This document shows, in pieces, positions 1-7,576 of a stretch of DNA of 64,000 nt. This DNA is from Candidatus Eiseniibacteriota bacterium. Its GTDB lineage: Bacteria; Orphanbacterota; Orphanbacteria; Orphanbacterales; Orphanbacteraceae. Made by a program: the position numbers and the translations under genes. How positions within the stretch are numbered: position 1 is the first letter of the stretch; each line of letters begins with the position of its first letter. The stretch is taken from contig JAJCZU010000004.1 of the NCBI GenBank assembly GCA_029262235.1, positions 372,001 to 436,000 on the forward strand. Direction: 5' to 3'. The notes under the pieces were generated by a model. That model was not told the origin of the DNA. It saw only the letters and a list, made by a program, of their open reading frames with translations, and did no database searches.

Positions 1-249
1 AGCGTGAGCCCGAATCCGTTCAACCCGGTGACGAGAATCTTCTACGATGTCCCCGTAGCGGGGCCGGTCGATCTGCGAGTCTATGATGTCAGGGGACGGC
101 TCGTCAGCACACTGATCGACGGGGAGTACCATCCCCAGGATCGTTTCGCGATCGACTACAGGGCGCAGGATGCGGCATCGGGAATCTACTTCGTGCGTGT
201 CGACTCGCGCGGCGGAACGGCTACGAAGAAGCTCGTGCTGATCAGGTAA
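1..249 (+). CDS. Secreted protein, C-terminal FlgD-like/type-A sorting domain (5' truncated)
   Basis: The reading frame is open from the first base of the window, so this is only the 3' end of a longer gene. The 82 visible residues are one C-terminal sorting/FlgD-like Ig domain. It begins with SPNPFNPVTRI, has the V-DLRVYDVRGRLV strand, the SGIYFVR turn and the basic terminus KKLVLIR. Such domains lie at the extreme C terminus of exported proteins in Bacteroidetes and related phyla, where they direct secretion or surface attachment. At least five more proteins in this window end the same way. Nothing can be said about the function of the missing N-terminal part. Confidence 0.85.
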   Translation, partial: SVSPNPFNPVTRIFYDVPVAGPVDLRVYDVRGRLVSTLIDGEYHPQDRFAIDYRAQDAASGIYFVRVDSRGGTATKKLVLIR

Positions 250-310
250 CCATCTTCCTTCGCCCGGATCCGCATGCGCGGCCGGGCCCTCTGGCACGAT
301 TCGATTCCCG

Positions 311-1111
311 TTACTTGCGGCGACGTCTGCCCCCGCCGTATTTGAGCTTCGTCACGACGTACGTTCCGCTTCGTTCATCCGTTTTCAGATCGATGTGACC
401 GGCTTCCTGTGCCTCTTCGAGCAGTTCGCTGAAGCTGCGGTACCCGTAGCCCGACTCGGTGAACGACGGTCGCTTCCGCTTCATCGTATCCTTCACGAGC
501 GAACTGTAGATCACGTCGTAATTTTCGCGCTGCAGAGCGCGAATCGTGTCGAAGAGCAGGAAGTACACCTCGCGCTTGTCGGCCGGGATCTTCTTGCCGC
601 CCTTGACGACGGTTTCCGGCTCGCGCCCCGCGGTCAGATCTTCGTAATAGATGAACTCGTCGCAGTTGTCGGCGAGCAGCTTCGATGTCGATCCCTTCAT
701 GCCGAGCCCGATCACATGCTTGCCGTTCTCCTTCAGCTTCGAGACGAGCGGCGAGAAATCGCTGTCGCCCGAAACGATGACGAACGTGTTGATGTGCTCT
801 TTGCTGTAGCTTAAGTCCATCGCGTCGACGCAAAGTCGGATGTCGGCGGAATTCTTGCCCGTCATCGCGCGCTTCGGAATTTCGATGAGTTCGATGCCGG
901 CTTCGTGAAGCTGCCTCGTATATTCACGAAAACTGCCCCAGTCGGCATAGGCCGTTTTCACGAGCACTTTGCCTTTTTCGAGAAGACGGTCGAGTACGGG
1001 CACGATTTCGAAGGAACTTCCCTTGCGCCCCGTGAATCCGAGCGCCAGGTTTTCGAAGTCGAGAAAGACGGCGAGGTTACGCTCCTGCGTACTCACCTTG
1101 GTGCTGCTCAT
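311..1111 (-). CDS. NYN-domain (LabA/DUF88-like) protein with C-terminal OST-HTH/LOTUS domain
   Basis: 266 residues. An N-terminal NYN/PIN-like nuclease domain spans about residues 10-160, with the acidic constellation D18 and N21 (VFLDFEN), D90 (NSADIRLCVDAMD) and D116/D118 (SGDSDFSPL). That pattern is expected for a metal-dependent ribonuclease fold. After a Lys-rich linker, residues about 180-255 look like an OST-HTH/LOTUS winged helix (YRSFSELLEEAQEAGHIDL) and the tail is basic (GGGRRRRK), which suggests RNA binding. Start ATG at 1111 is preceded by CAGGAG with 6-nt spacing. The family is thought to act in RNA turnover or regulation, but no substrate is known. The gene is convergent with the fragment at 1-249 and divergent from the SGNH gene. 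Confidence 0.85.
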   Translation of the reverse strand: MSSTKVSTQERNLAVFLDFENLALGFTGRKGSSFEIVPVLDRLLEKGKVLVKTAYADWGSFREYTRQLHEAGIELIEIPKRAMTGKNSADIRLCVDAMDLSYSKEHINTFVIVSGDSDFSPLVSKLKENGKHVIGLGMKGSTSKLLADNCDEFIYYEDLTAGREPETVVKGGKKIPADKREVYFLLFDTIRALQRENYDVIYSSLVKDTMKRKRPSFTESGYGYRSFSELLEEAQEAGHIDLKTDERSGTYVVTKLKYGGGRRRRK

Positions 1112-1275
1112 GCGGCACTCCTGTGGTCAGGGGATCGATGAAGATTACCGCATTCATTCTGCCACCGCCGGGGCGGGCCGTCCAGCGTGCTTTCGAGCGA
1201 CTCCGGTCTTCGCCTTCGTAGTATTCTGAGAGGGGTCGCGGGCGGCACACATCGCGGAGAGGACACGGAGTAACT

Positions 1276-2322
1276 GTGAAGAAACATCTGGCACTTCTGC
1301 TTCTGCTCGCGGTCGGCTTCTTCGTTTACCGCTCTCTTCAGCCGCGGAACTTCCGGCCCTTTCACAACGACGAGTATTTCATCGCGGACGAAGTTGCCGG
1401 GCATGTGCATCGCCCCGGCATTGTGCGCGAATGGGAGTGGCAGGAACATGAGGCAGGTGTCGTCCGCATGGCGACCAACAATCTCGGATTTCGCAGCGAC
1501 AGAGATACACGGACGGAGAAGAGTCACGGAAGCGTGCGAATTCTCGTGACGGGAGACTCGCACACGGACGGGCTCGTCGAGAATCGCGCTACATTCTGCA
1601 CTCTGCTCGAGAGTCGACTGCATGCCGCAGGAGAGTCCGCGACTTTCGAAGTGATCAATGGCGGCGCCGGAATGTACGGGCCATACAACTACCGCGGCAT
1701 GCTTTCGAAGTATCTTTTTCTGAAGCCCGATCTTTTTCTTGTCGTTGTCTATTCCGGAAACGATTTTCTGGATGGACTGCGAACGAGTTCCCTGCGGCGT
1801 ACCATTCGCATTCCGAGAAGGCCGCGTGGTTACTACAGCAGGATCAAAGAGGCGAATCGCCAGCATTCCGGATCCGTGTGGCAGGCTTTCAATCAGGACT
1901 ATTTCTTCGCCCGCTATCCCGAATGGAAAGAGAGCGTGGTATCCATTGCGGTGGAACAACTGCTGGGCGCGAAAGCGGTCTGCGATTCGAACGGGATCGC
2001 GTTTGCTGTCGCGATCCTGCCACGGTACTACGATTTCGCGAACGCGCCGGTTCCCCCCGAAGAGACTCCGGCCGCCAGAACACTCGGTCTTACGAAGGAC
2101 GACATAAACTCGACCCGGCTCATGACGGACGAGTTCCGGACCCGGCTCATGAGAAACGGGCTTCGCGTGATCGATCTTTCTCCCGGCATGCCTTCGGGAG
2201 CAGAACTCTACTGGGAAGAAGATCTTCACTTGAACGTCGCCGGGCATGAAGCGGTGGCCGCGGTGCTTTATGACGAGCTCCGGGAAGACGTTCTCGCTAT
2301 CGGCGCGGCGCCCCGTCGATGA
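1276..2322 (+). CDS. SGNH/GDSL-family hydrolase, membrane-anchored or exported
   Basis: 348 residues. A single N-terminal hydrophobic segment (residues about 3-19) suggests export with a membrane anchor. Block I of the SGNH family is GDSHTDG (nucleophile S95). The catalytic Asp/His pair is in the late block D-L-H-L-N-x-x-G-H (D316, H318). Members of this layout in surface-polysaccharide settings often act as O-acyl esterases or acyltransferases, but the substrate cannot be read from the sequence. The GTG start at 1276 follows GAGAGG and CGGAG. The 3' end overlaps the convergent protease gene by 26 bp. A second, unrelated-looking SGNH-type protein occurs at 40859-42160. Confidence 0.8.
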   Translation: MKKHLALLLLLAVGFFVYRSLQPRNFRPFHNDEYFIADEVAGHVHRPGIVREWEWQEHEAGVVRMATNNLGFRSDRDTRTEKSHGSVRILVTGDSHTDGLVENRATFCTLLESRLHAAGESATFEVINGGAGMYGPYNYRGMLSKYLFLKPDLFLVVVYSGNDFLDGLRTSSLRRTIRIPRRPRGYYSRIKEANRQHSGSVWQAFNQDYFFARYPEWKESVVSIAVEQLLGAKAVCDSNGIAFAVAILPRYYDFANAPVPPEETPAARTLGLTKDDINSTRLMTDEFRTRLMRNGLRVIDLSPGMPSGAELYWEEDLHLNVAGHEAVAAVLYDELREDVLAIGAAPRR

Positions 2323-3496
2323 TGGCCACCATCATGTCGTCGATGTGACCGTGTGCGTCGAGCGTGAAGTGAAACTCGGCCTCGCCTCCCAGCGCGCCCG
2401 CCACACGAAGTACGATTCTCTCGTCCGATGCGTCGACCACACTGCGCGCCGTGACCCGGCCCACGTGATCGTTCAGAAGGCGATGGTAGTAGCCGAGCAG
2501 CTCGTCCTTCGACTTGCGGGCGCGGTACGCTGCAGAAAAATGCTCGTCGATGAAGCGAGCCATGGCCGCGTCCTCTTCACTGTTGTAGGTGGCGAGGTAC
2601 TCTTCGATCAATACGCCCGCGCCGATATCCGCCAGTGACCGGGCAGGGCCGCCGCGTCGCGTCACGGCGCGTTTCTCTCCGCCGCCGGGCCCGCCGGCAG
2701 ATCCCACGACATTGTCGCCGGGAACGAGGCCGGGATCATCGGCGCTGCCGGACACGACCGCGTCGATCCAGTCCGCGTGCGTGGCCACGCGCGTATACGC
2801 TTCGCGCGTGCCGTATCGCCCCGGTTTCCCGTTGAAGCTGTGCGAGCTGACCCCCGCCAGGATGGGCGTGCCGTCCGCTTCGAAGAACGCGGGCCCGCCG
2901 CTGTCACCCGGGCCGCTTACGCCTTCGAGGTCGGTGGCGTTCTCGCCGTCTTCGAACGTGAAGTAGATCCAGTCATCGTCCACTTCATCCACGCGGTTCG
3001 TCGCGGCGCGCATGATGCCGTCCATCTCCTGCGGGCCCGTCACGCCCGTGCCCGTATCTCCGCTTCCGACGAACGTCACGATGCGGCCCGCCTCGTCCTT
3101 CGCGCGTTGGAGCGACGCGGGCGCCGCGTCAAGGGCCGGCTCACGCAGGCGGAAGAGGGCGATATCGTGCGCGCCGTGCCCCGTCCATTCCGGATGAAGA
3201 AAGACGCGTTCGACCGCGTACTCGCGGCCGCCGATTACGACGCGCGGATTCCGGGAGAGCGTGCCGCCTGCGACGTGGGCCGCCGTCACGACGAAGCGCG
3301 GCGCGATCAGGGTGCCGGCGCCGTCGGGGAGAACGGTAACCGCGGCGGGAAAACGGGCGGCGAGCGCGCGATACGACTCGTCGTCACGGTCGTGCCGCGT
3401 CACGATGGCGCCCGCGTCGCGAGCGGATATCGTGCCGGCCAGGAGGAGCGTGAGCAGAACCCCGTATCGGGCGGTGGATGAAGACGGAATCGTCAT
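2297..3496 (-). CDS. Secreted trypsin-like serine protease with C-terminal accessory domain
   Basis: 399 residues from the ATG at 3496, preceded by AAGGAG at 6-nt spacing; an upstream in-frame ATG at 3523 lies in the operator and lacks a Shine-Dalgarno sequence. A signal peptide covers about residues 1-30. The S1 chymotrypsin fold has all three catalytic residues: H74 in TAAHV, D111 in HDIALFRL and S199 in GDSGGP. After about residue 265 comes a Gly/Arg-rich linker and then about 100 residues (SEEDAAMARFIDEHF onward) resembling a small NTF2/SnoaL-like or DUF3887-like alpha+beta module; that assignment is tentative. It is transcribed divergently from an ArsR-like regulator, with a perfect inverted repeat between them, so the regulator probably controls the protease. 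Confidence 0.85.
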   Translation of the reverse strand: MTIPSSSTARYGVLLTLLLAGTISARDAGAIVTRHDRDDESYRALAARFPAAVTVLPDGAGTLIAPRFVVTAAHVAGGTLSRNPRVVIGGREYAVERVFLHPEWTGHGAHDIALFRLREPALDAAPASLQRAKDEAGRIVTFVGSGDTGTGVTGPQEMDGIMRAATNRVDEVDDDWIYFTFEDGENATDLEGVSGPGDSGGPAFFEADGTPILAGVSSHSFNGKPGRYGTREAYTRVATHADWIDAVVSGSADDPGLVPGDNVVGSAGGPGGGEKRAVTRRGGPARSLADIGAGVLIEEYLATYNSEEDAAMARFIDEHFSAAYRARKSKDELLGYYHRLLNDHVGRVTARSVVDASDERIVLRVAGALGGEAEFHFTLDAHGHIDDMMVAIIDGAPRR

Positions 3497-3520
3497 GGCG
3501 TTCTCCTTCTTGACGACAGG

Positions 3521-3556
3521 CAATAACTGTAATATATGTAAATAACACAGTTATTG
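3521..3556. promoter_or_regulatory. Palindromic operator between protease and ArsR-like regulator
   Basis: CAATAACTGT at 3521-3530 and ACAGTTATTG at 3547-3556 are perfect 10-bp inverted repeats separated by 16 bp, giving 26 bp (about 2.5 helical turns) centre to centre. The whole 36-bp block is strongly A+T-rich in a 62% G+C genome. It lies 25 bp from the protease start and 16 bp from the regulator start. It is probably the binding site of the dimeric regulator encoded next to it and overlaps both promoters. The promoter elements themselves are not clear. Confidence 0.65.
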
Positions 3557-3571
3557 TCAACGAGGTTCCCG

Positions 3572-4144
3572 ATGACCGCCAGAAAACGACCCCGGTTCAA
3601 AGTAACGACGGAAAAGCAGATCCGCGCGCTGTCCGGCCCGGTGCAGCACCAGATGGTGGCCACGCTCGAGCGCGTGGGGCCGTCGACGGCGAAAGAGCTC
3701 GCCGGTCATATCGGGCTTGCGCCCGAATCGCTCTATTATCACCTGCGCAGGCTGAAGGACGCGGGTCTTCTCGTGCAGACCGACCGCCGTCCGACGAGCC
3801 GCCGGCCCGAGGCCGTGTACGCGCTTCCCGGCAGTGAGCTCGTGCTCGATTCGGAGGCACGCAGCCCCCGCTTTCTCGAAGCACTGGCCGGCCTCCAGCG
3901 ATCGCTCATGAACACGGCAACTCGCATCTACGAGCGCGCGCTGAGGTCAGGCACGTCCGTCAGGCGCGGTTCCCGCCGCAATCTCTGCCTCATTCAGGTG
4001 CAGGGCCGCCTGCGGCCCCGGCAGCTCGGCGAGCTGAACCGCCGCCTCGAAGAGATCGCGGATTTCGTGGCTGAGCACGATGATCCGTCGCACGACGAAT
4101 TCCTGTCCGTAACAATCTCCATGAGTCCGGTGACGAATCCTTGA
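3572..4144 (+). CDS. ArsR-like winged-helix transcriptional regulator
   Basis: 190 residues from ATG 3572, with GAGG 5-6 nt upstream. A TTG at 3554 is in frame but lies inside the operator palindrome and is unlikely to be used. Residues about 15-85 form an ArsR/HTH_20 winged helix: GPVQHQMVATLE, then AKELAGHIG, the recognition helix region APESLYYHLRRLKDAGLL, and a wing with RRPTSRRPEAVYAL. No Cys-based metal site is visible. The C-terminal 100 residues are helical and Arg-rich (RQLGELNRRLEEIADFV) and may dimerise. It is divergent from the trypsin-like protease, and the shared palindrome suggests control of both genes. Confidence 0.8.
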   Translation: MTARKRPRFKVTTEKQIRALSGPVQHQMVATLERVGPSTAKELAGHIGLAPESLYYHLRRLKDAGLLVQTDRRPTSRRPEAVYALPGSELVLDSEARSPRFLEALAGLQRSLMNTATRIYERALRSGTSVRRGSRRNLCLIQVQGRLRPRQLGELNRRLEEIADFVAEHDDPSHDEFLSVTISMSPVTNP

Positions 4145-4204
4145 AGCCTGCCCCGGCTCTGGCTAGGATCTCGTTGTGCTCGTTCCCGAACCAGGAGGTT
4201 GACC

Positions 4205-4459
4205 TTGCAACGCAAAATGATGATGGCCGTTCTGTTTCTGCTGATCGTGGCAACCGTGTTCGGCTGCGGAAGAAGGCATCGCGCCGTTGTCGTTCACCCG
4301 ACGTACGGCAACGCAGTCATTATTCAGAAAAACCATGTACACGGCGCCCGCTGCGGCCATTTCCGGCACGGCAATACCTGGTACATGGCGAAGAAAGGCC
4401 ACGTGCACGGGCCCCGATGCGGGCATCATCATGTGAACGGGGTCTGGATCATCCGCTGA
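4205..4459 (+). CDS. Small lipoprotein with two His/Cys repeats
   Basis: 84 residues if the TTG at 4205 is used; it sits 6 nt after a perfect AGGAGG (4193-4198), whereas the TTG at 4199 is too close and the ATG at 4217 too far. The hydrophobic leader ends in the lipobox V-F-G-C, so export and lipidation are likely. The mature part contains two tandem units, HVHGARCGH-FRHGNTW and HVHGPRCGHHHVNGVW. Each has three or more His and one Cys, arranged like a metal-binding site. I do not recognise a named family. The downstream MFS gene is on the other strand, so the gene is probably monocistronic. Confidence 0.7.
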   Translation: MQRKMMMAVLFLLIVATVFGCGRRHRAVVVHPTYGNAVIIQKNHVHGARCGHFRHGNTWYMAKKGHVHGPRCGHHHVNGVWIIR

Positions 4460-4475
4460 TCGCGAAGGGTGCGGG

Positions 4476-5756
4476 TCAGGTGCGGCGTCTTCCGATCGAG
4501 GCCAGCACACTGGCCACGACCACGTAGCCGAGACAGAGAAGCGCGATGAACTCGATCGTCGAGCCGCTGTCGATCAGCCGTCCCAGCATGACGGGGGCTG
4601 CTGCTGTCGAAAAGACCATGCACGCCATGACCATCGACCGGATCGCCCCGAGGTGCCGCACGCCGTACGCTTCGGCCCAGTAAGCGCCCGTGATCGTCGT
4701 CATGGCGCCCCCCGAGAGGCCCGCGGCCAGCATGTAGCCGAACGCGATGGCAGGGTGGCTTCCGAGGGCGAGCAGGGCGAGCGCGGCGGCCAGCGGCATG
4801 AGATAGTACGGCAGAAGCGAGGAAGCGCGCAGCCGGTCGACGAACGGCCCCGCGGCGAGTGACGAAACGAGCTGCGAGGCCGCGTAGATCGCGAACGTCG
4901 AAGCGAACATCCCCATCGTCCATCCCTTCGACTCCACCATGAAGATCTGATGGAAGAAGATCCCCGTGCCGATGAACGGCGGCGCGAGCACCGAGGGAAG
5001 CACGAGCAGGAATCGCCGATCGCGCAGTACTTCGGCGCGCGTCCACTCACGGCGGTCGCGTCGATCGCTCCCTTCCGGCGTTACCGCCGGGCCGGCAACC
5101 TGTGCGCCTGCGGGGTTCACCGCTGCGACAACGGCCGTATCCCCCTTCGTGTCCCCGTCACCCTGCGCGGCGGGGGTGCGCGTCGTGCGAAGCAGCCATT
5201 CGACGAACGGGATCAGCACGATCGCGAGCATGACGGCCGCGATCGCCCATGTGGTGCGCCACCCCACGGCGTTCTTCACGGACAGGAACACGCGCGGGAA
5301 GATCGCTTCGCCGAGCGGAAAGCCGAGCGCCGCGATGCTCATTGCTTTGCCGCGCGTCGTGTGAAAGTAGCGGGCCATCGTCGTCATCGACGTGTGTCCC
5401 ATCAGCCCCTGCCCGAACAGGCGCAGCGCGAAGATCGCGATGCCGAGCATGACGATCCCGCGCACGGCGCCGAAGAGCGCGGCGGCAAGCACGAGCCCCA
5501 CCACCACCGCACGTGTGTAGTAACGAAGTCGAATGCGATCGATGGCGCTTCCGAGCCAGATCATGCAGAAACCGCTGGCGAGTGTGGAGAGCGAATAGAG
5601 CGCGCCGAACGAGCCGTGCGTCAATCCGAACTCGGCCCGGATCTCCTTGCTGAAGAGAGCGATGAAGAAGGTCTGGCCGAAGCTGGAAAAGAACGCGAGC
5701 GCAAACCCGAAGCTCAGCAGCTTCCGGTTCCCGGCAATCAGTTCCCGGTAGTTCAT
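4476..5756 (-). CDS. MFS transporter
   Basis: 426 residues from ATG 5756 (MNYRELIAGNRKLL). About twelve hydrophobic helices form two six-helix halves, separated by a charged loop around residues 190-235 that is rich in Ala, Asp and Arg. The first half has the family hallmark between TM2 and TM3 (WLGSAIDRIRLRY), and G-rich helices are present in both halves. This fits a drug/anion or oxalate/formate antiporter-like major facilitator in the inner membrane, but the substrate is not predictable. A longer start with 27 extra polar residues is open but has no hydrophobic or regulatory logic. The gene stands alone, convergent with the small lipoprotein. Confidence 0.85.
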   Translation of the reverse strand: MNYRELIAGNRKLLSFGFALAFFSSFGQTFFIALFSKEIRAEFGLTHGSFGALYSLSTLASGFCMIWLGSAIDRIRLRYYTRAVVVGLVLAAALFGAVRGIVMLGIAIFALRLFGQGLMGHTSMTTMARYFHTTRGKAMSIAALGFPLGEAIFPRVFLSVKNAVGWRTTWAIAAVMLAIVLIPFVEWLLRTTRTPAAQGDGDTKGDTAVVAAVNPAGAQVAGPAVTPEGSDRRDRREWTRAEVLRDRRFLLVLPSVLAPPFIGTGIFFHQIFMVESKGWTMGMFASTFAIYAASQLVSSLAAGPFVDRLRASSLLPYYLMPLAAALALLALGSHPAIAFGYMLAAGLSGGAMTTITGAYWAEAYGVRHLGAIRSMVMACMVFSTAAAPVMLGRLIDSGSTIEFIALLCLGYVVVASVLASIGRRRT

Positions 5757-5944
5757 GGTGTCGTATCGTTTCGCATGGCATGCCATGGTAACCGGAAAGC
5801 CCCGCGACCGCCACGCCCGCGCGGCCCCGGATGACAAATGCTCTCCCGGTCTGCTACGCTGATACTACAGTCGAGAAACCGGAATCGCAGTGTTTCGCCC
5901 CCCGCCGTCCGACGCGCGTTCCGGCTGCAGCAAAAGGAGTGATC

Positions 5945-7540
5945 ATGGCCATCAGGCACACGAGCACACGCACCCCGGCCTCACGGCTGTCGCTTCTCCT
6001 TCCGCCCGGCCTCCTGTTGATCCTGCTTCTCCTCGTCCCTCGCGCGGGCGCGCAGAATCTGCCCGACGGATTCGCGCTCGAAACGGTACGTGCGACCACC
6101 TTCGCGAACGAACCGATCGGTTTCGAGTTCCTTCCCGACGGACGACTGATCGTGATCGACCGCGACGGAGACGTGTTCGTCGCGTTCCCTTACACCGTCG
6201 GGAGTCTCAAGATTTTCACGGTGCCCGACATTACGAACGCCGAAGTCCATCGTGGACTGCTCGGCATGGCCGTCGATCCGGACTGGCCCGCGCGGCCCTA
6301 TCTGTATTTTCTCTACACGCATGTCGATACCATCATGCACATCGCGATGTATACGGCCTCCGGCGATTTGAGCGATCCGGGCAGCACGAACATCACGCTC
6401 AGCAATCGCTTCATCATTGTCGACGATATTCGCGACGACAACGACATTCATAACGGCGGCACACTGCGCTTCGGCCCCGACGGCATGCTTTACGCGTCGA
6501 TCGGCGAAGACAGCGACCCCTGTCTCGCGCAGGATCTCACTTCACTGAACGGCAAAATTCTGCGACTCGATGTCGCCGCTCTGCCCGACACGGGGACGGG
6601 ACCGCCGCCGAAGGCTCTCATCACGCCCTCGGACAATCCGTACCCCGGGCCGAACGAGAACGAGAGGCTCGTGTACGCGTGGGGCCTTCGCAATCCGTGG
6701 AAGTTCACGATCGACGCGCCGACGGGCGATCTCTTTATCGGCGACGTGGGTGCGATGACGTGGGAGGAGATCAACGTCATCGAAAGCGCCGGCTACGCGG
6801 GGAGCAATTTCGGATGGCCGCAGTACGAGGGGACCGATTCACTCACGGAACCGTGGCTTCAGTGCGGCGTGGGGCCGCTCACGCCGCCGGCGCATCAGTA
6901 CATGCACAATATGACGTCGTCGTATTCCGTGATGGGCGGGCCGCGTTATCGCGGCGCATCGACCGCCGTCACGTTTCCTTCTCATTATGAAGGCGACTAC
7001 TTCTTCATGGAGGCGTTCGGCGAGCTGGCGACGGGCGGGATGCGGCGGCTCGAGTTCGACGGGAACGGGTGGGTCGCGGCCGATTCCGTTCCCGGACAGC
7101 CGGATGCGCTGAACTGGGCGACCGGGCTCGGTTTCGTCGTCGACATGCAGATGGGGGACGACGGGGCGATTTATTACGCGAGCATGTTCAACACGTTCTT
7201 CCCGCGCGGGATCTACCGGATCGTGGCGACGACCGCGACCGGAGTGCACGATGCGCAGGCATCGCTCACGCAGCGAACCCGGGCCGTGCCGAATCCGGCG
7301 AGGGCGTCTGCCGGTACGACGATTCACTTTCGCACGGCGCGGGCCCCGGCTGTTACGATGGACATCTTCGATGTGCGCGGGCGCCTGGTGCGTACGCTCA
7401 CAGCGACTTCGCCGCCCGGTTCGATCCACTGGGACGGCCGCACGGACGATCGCAGGACTGCCGGTCCCGGCGTCTATTTCTATCGGGTGCAGGCAGGTGA
7501 AGAGCCGGGCGCGCATGGAAAAATCACGCTGATCCGATAA
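5945..7540 (+). CDS. Secreted PQQ-dependent sugar dehydrogenase-like protein with C-terminal sorting domain
   Basis: 531 residues from ATG 5945, preceded by AAGGAG. A signal peptide of about 38 residues ends near RAGAQ. Residues about 40-430 are a six-bladed beta-propeller of the soluble glucose/aldose sugar dehydrogenase (GSDH) type: GFALETVRATTFANEP, then HRGLLGMAVDP, NGGTLRFGPDGMLY, YAWGLRNPWKF and GDVG-x-x-x-WEEIN. These are the family's cofactor- and calcium-site regions. The last 90 residues are a FlgD-like/type-A sorting domain (PNPARASAG to KITLIR). It probably oxidises sugars outside the cell with PQQ; cofactor use is by family analogy only. The phosphodiesterase-like gene follows 36 bp later, probably in the same transcript. 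Confidence 0.85.
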   Translation: MAIRHTSTRTPASRLSLLLPPGLLLILLLLVPRAGAQNLPDGFALETVRATTFANEPIGFEFLPDGRLIVIDRDGDVFVAFPYTVGSLKIFTVPDITNAEVHRGLLGMAVDPDWPARPYLYFLYTHVDTIMHIAMYTASGDLSDPGSTNITLSNRFIIVDDIRDDNDIHNGGTLRFGPDGMLYASIGEDSDPCLAQDLTSLNGKILRLDVAALPDTGTGPPPKALITPSDNPYPGPNENERLVYAWGLRNPWKFTIDAPTGDLFIGDVGAMTWEEINVIESAGYAGSNFGWPQYEGTDSLTEPWLQCGVGPLTPPAHQYMHNMTSSYSVMGGPRYRGASTAVTFPSHYEGDYFFMEAFGELATGGMRRLEFDGNGWVAADSVPGQPDALNWATGLGFVVDMQMGDDGAIYYASMFNTFFPRGIYRIVATTATGVHDAQASLTQRTRAVPNPARASAGTTIHFRTARAPAVTMDIFDVRGRLVRTLTATSPPGSIHWDGRTDDRRTAGPGVYFYRVQAGEEPGAHGKITLIR

Positions 7541-7576
7541 GGCGGCGCCGGTTGGGAAAGGGAGGAACGCGTTCCC

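Noticed and set aside
1108-2247. A 379-codon minus-strand frame
   Set aside because: Antisense to the SGNH hydrolase, which has catalytic motifs; no Shine-Dalgarno sequence or known domain.
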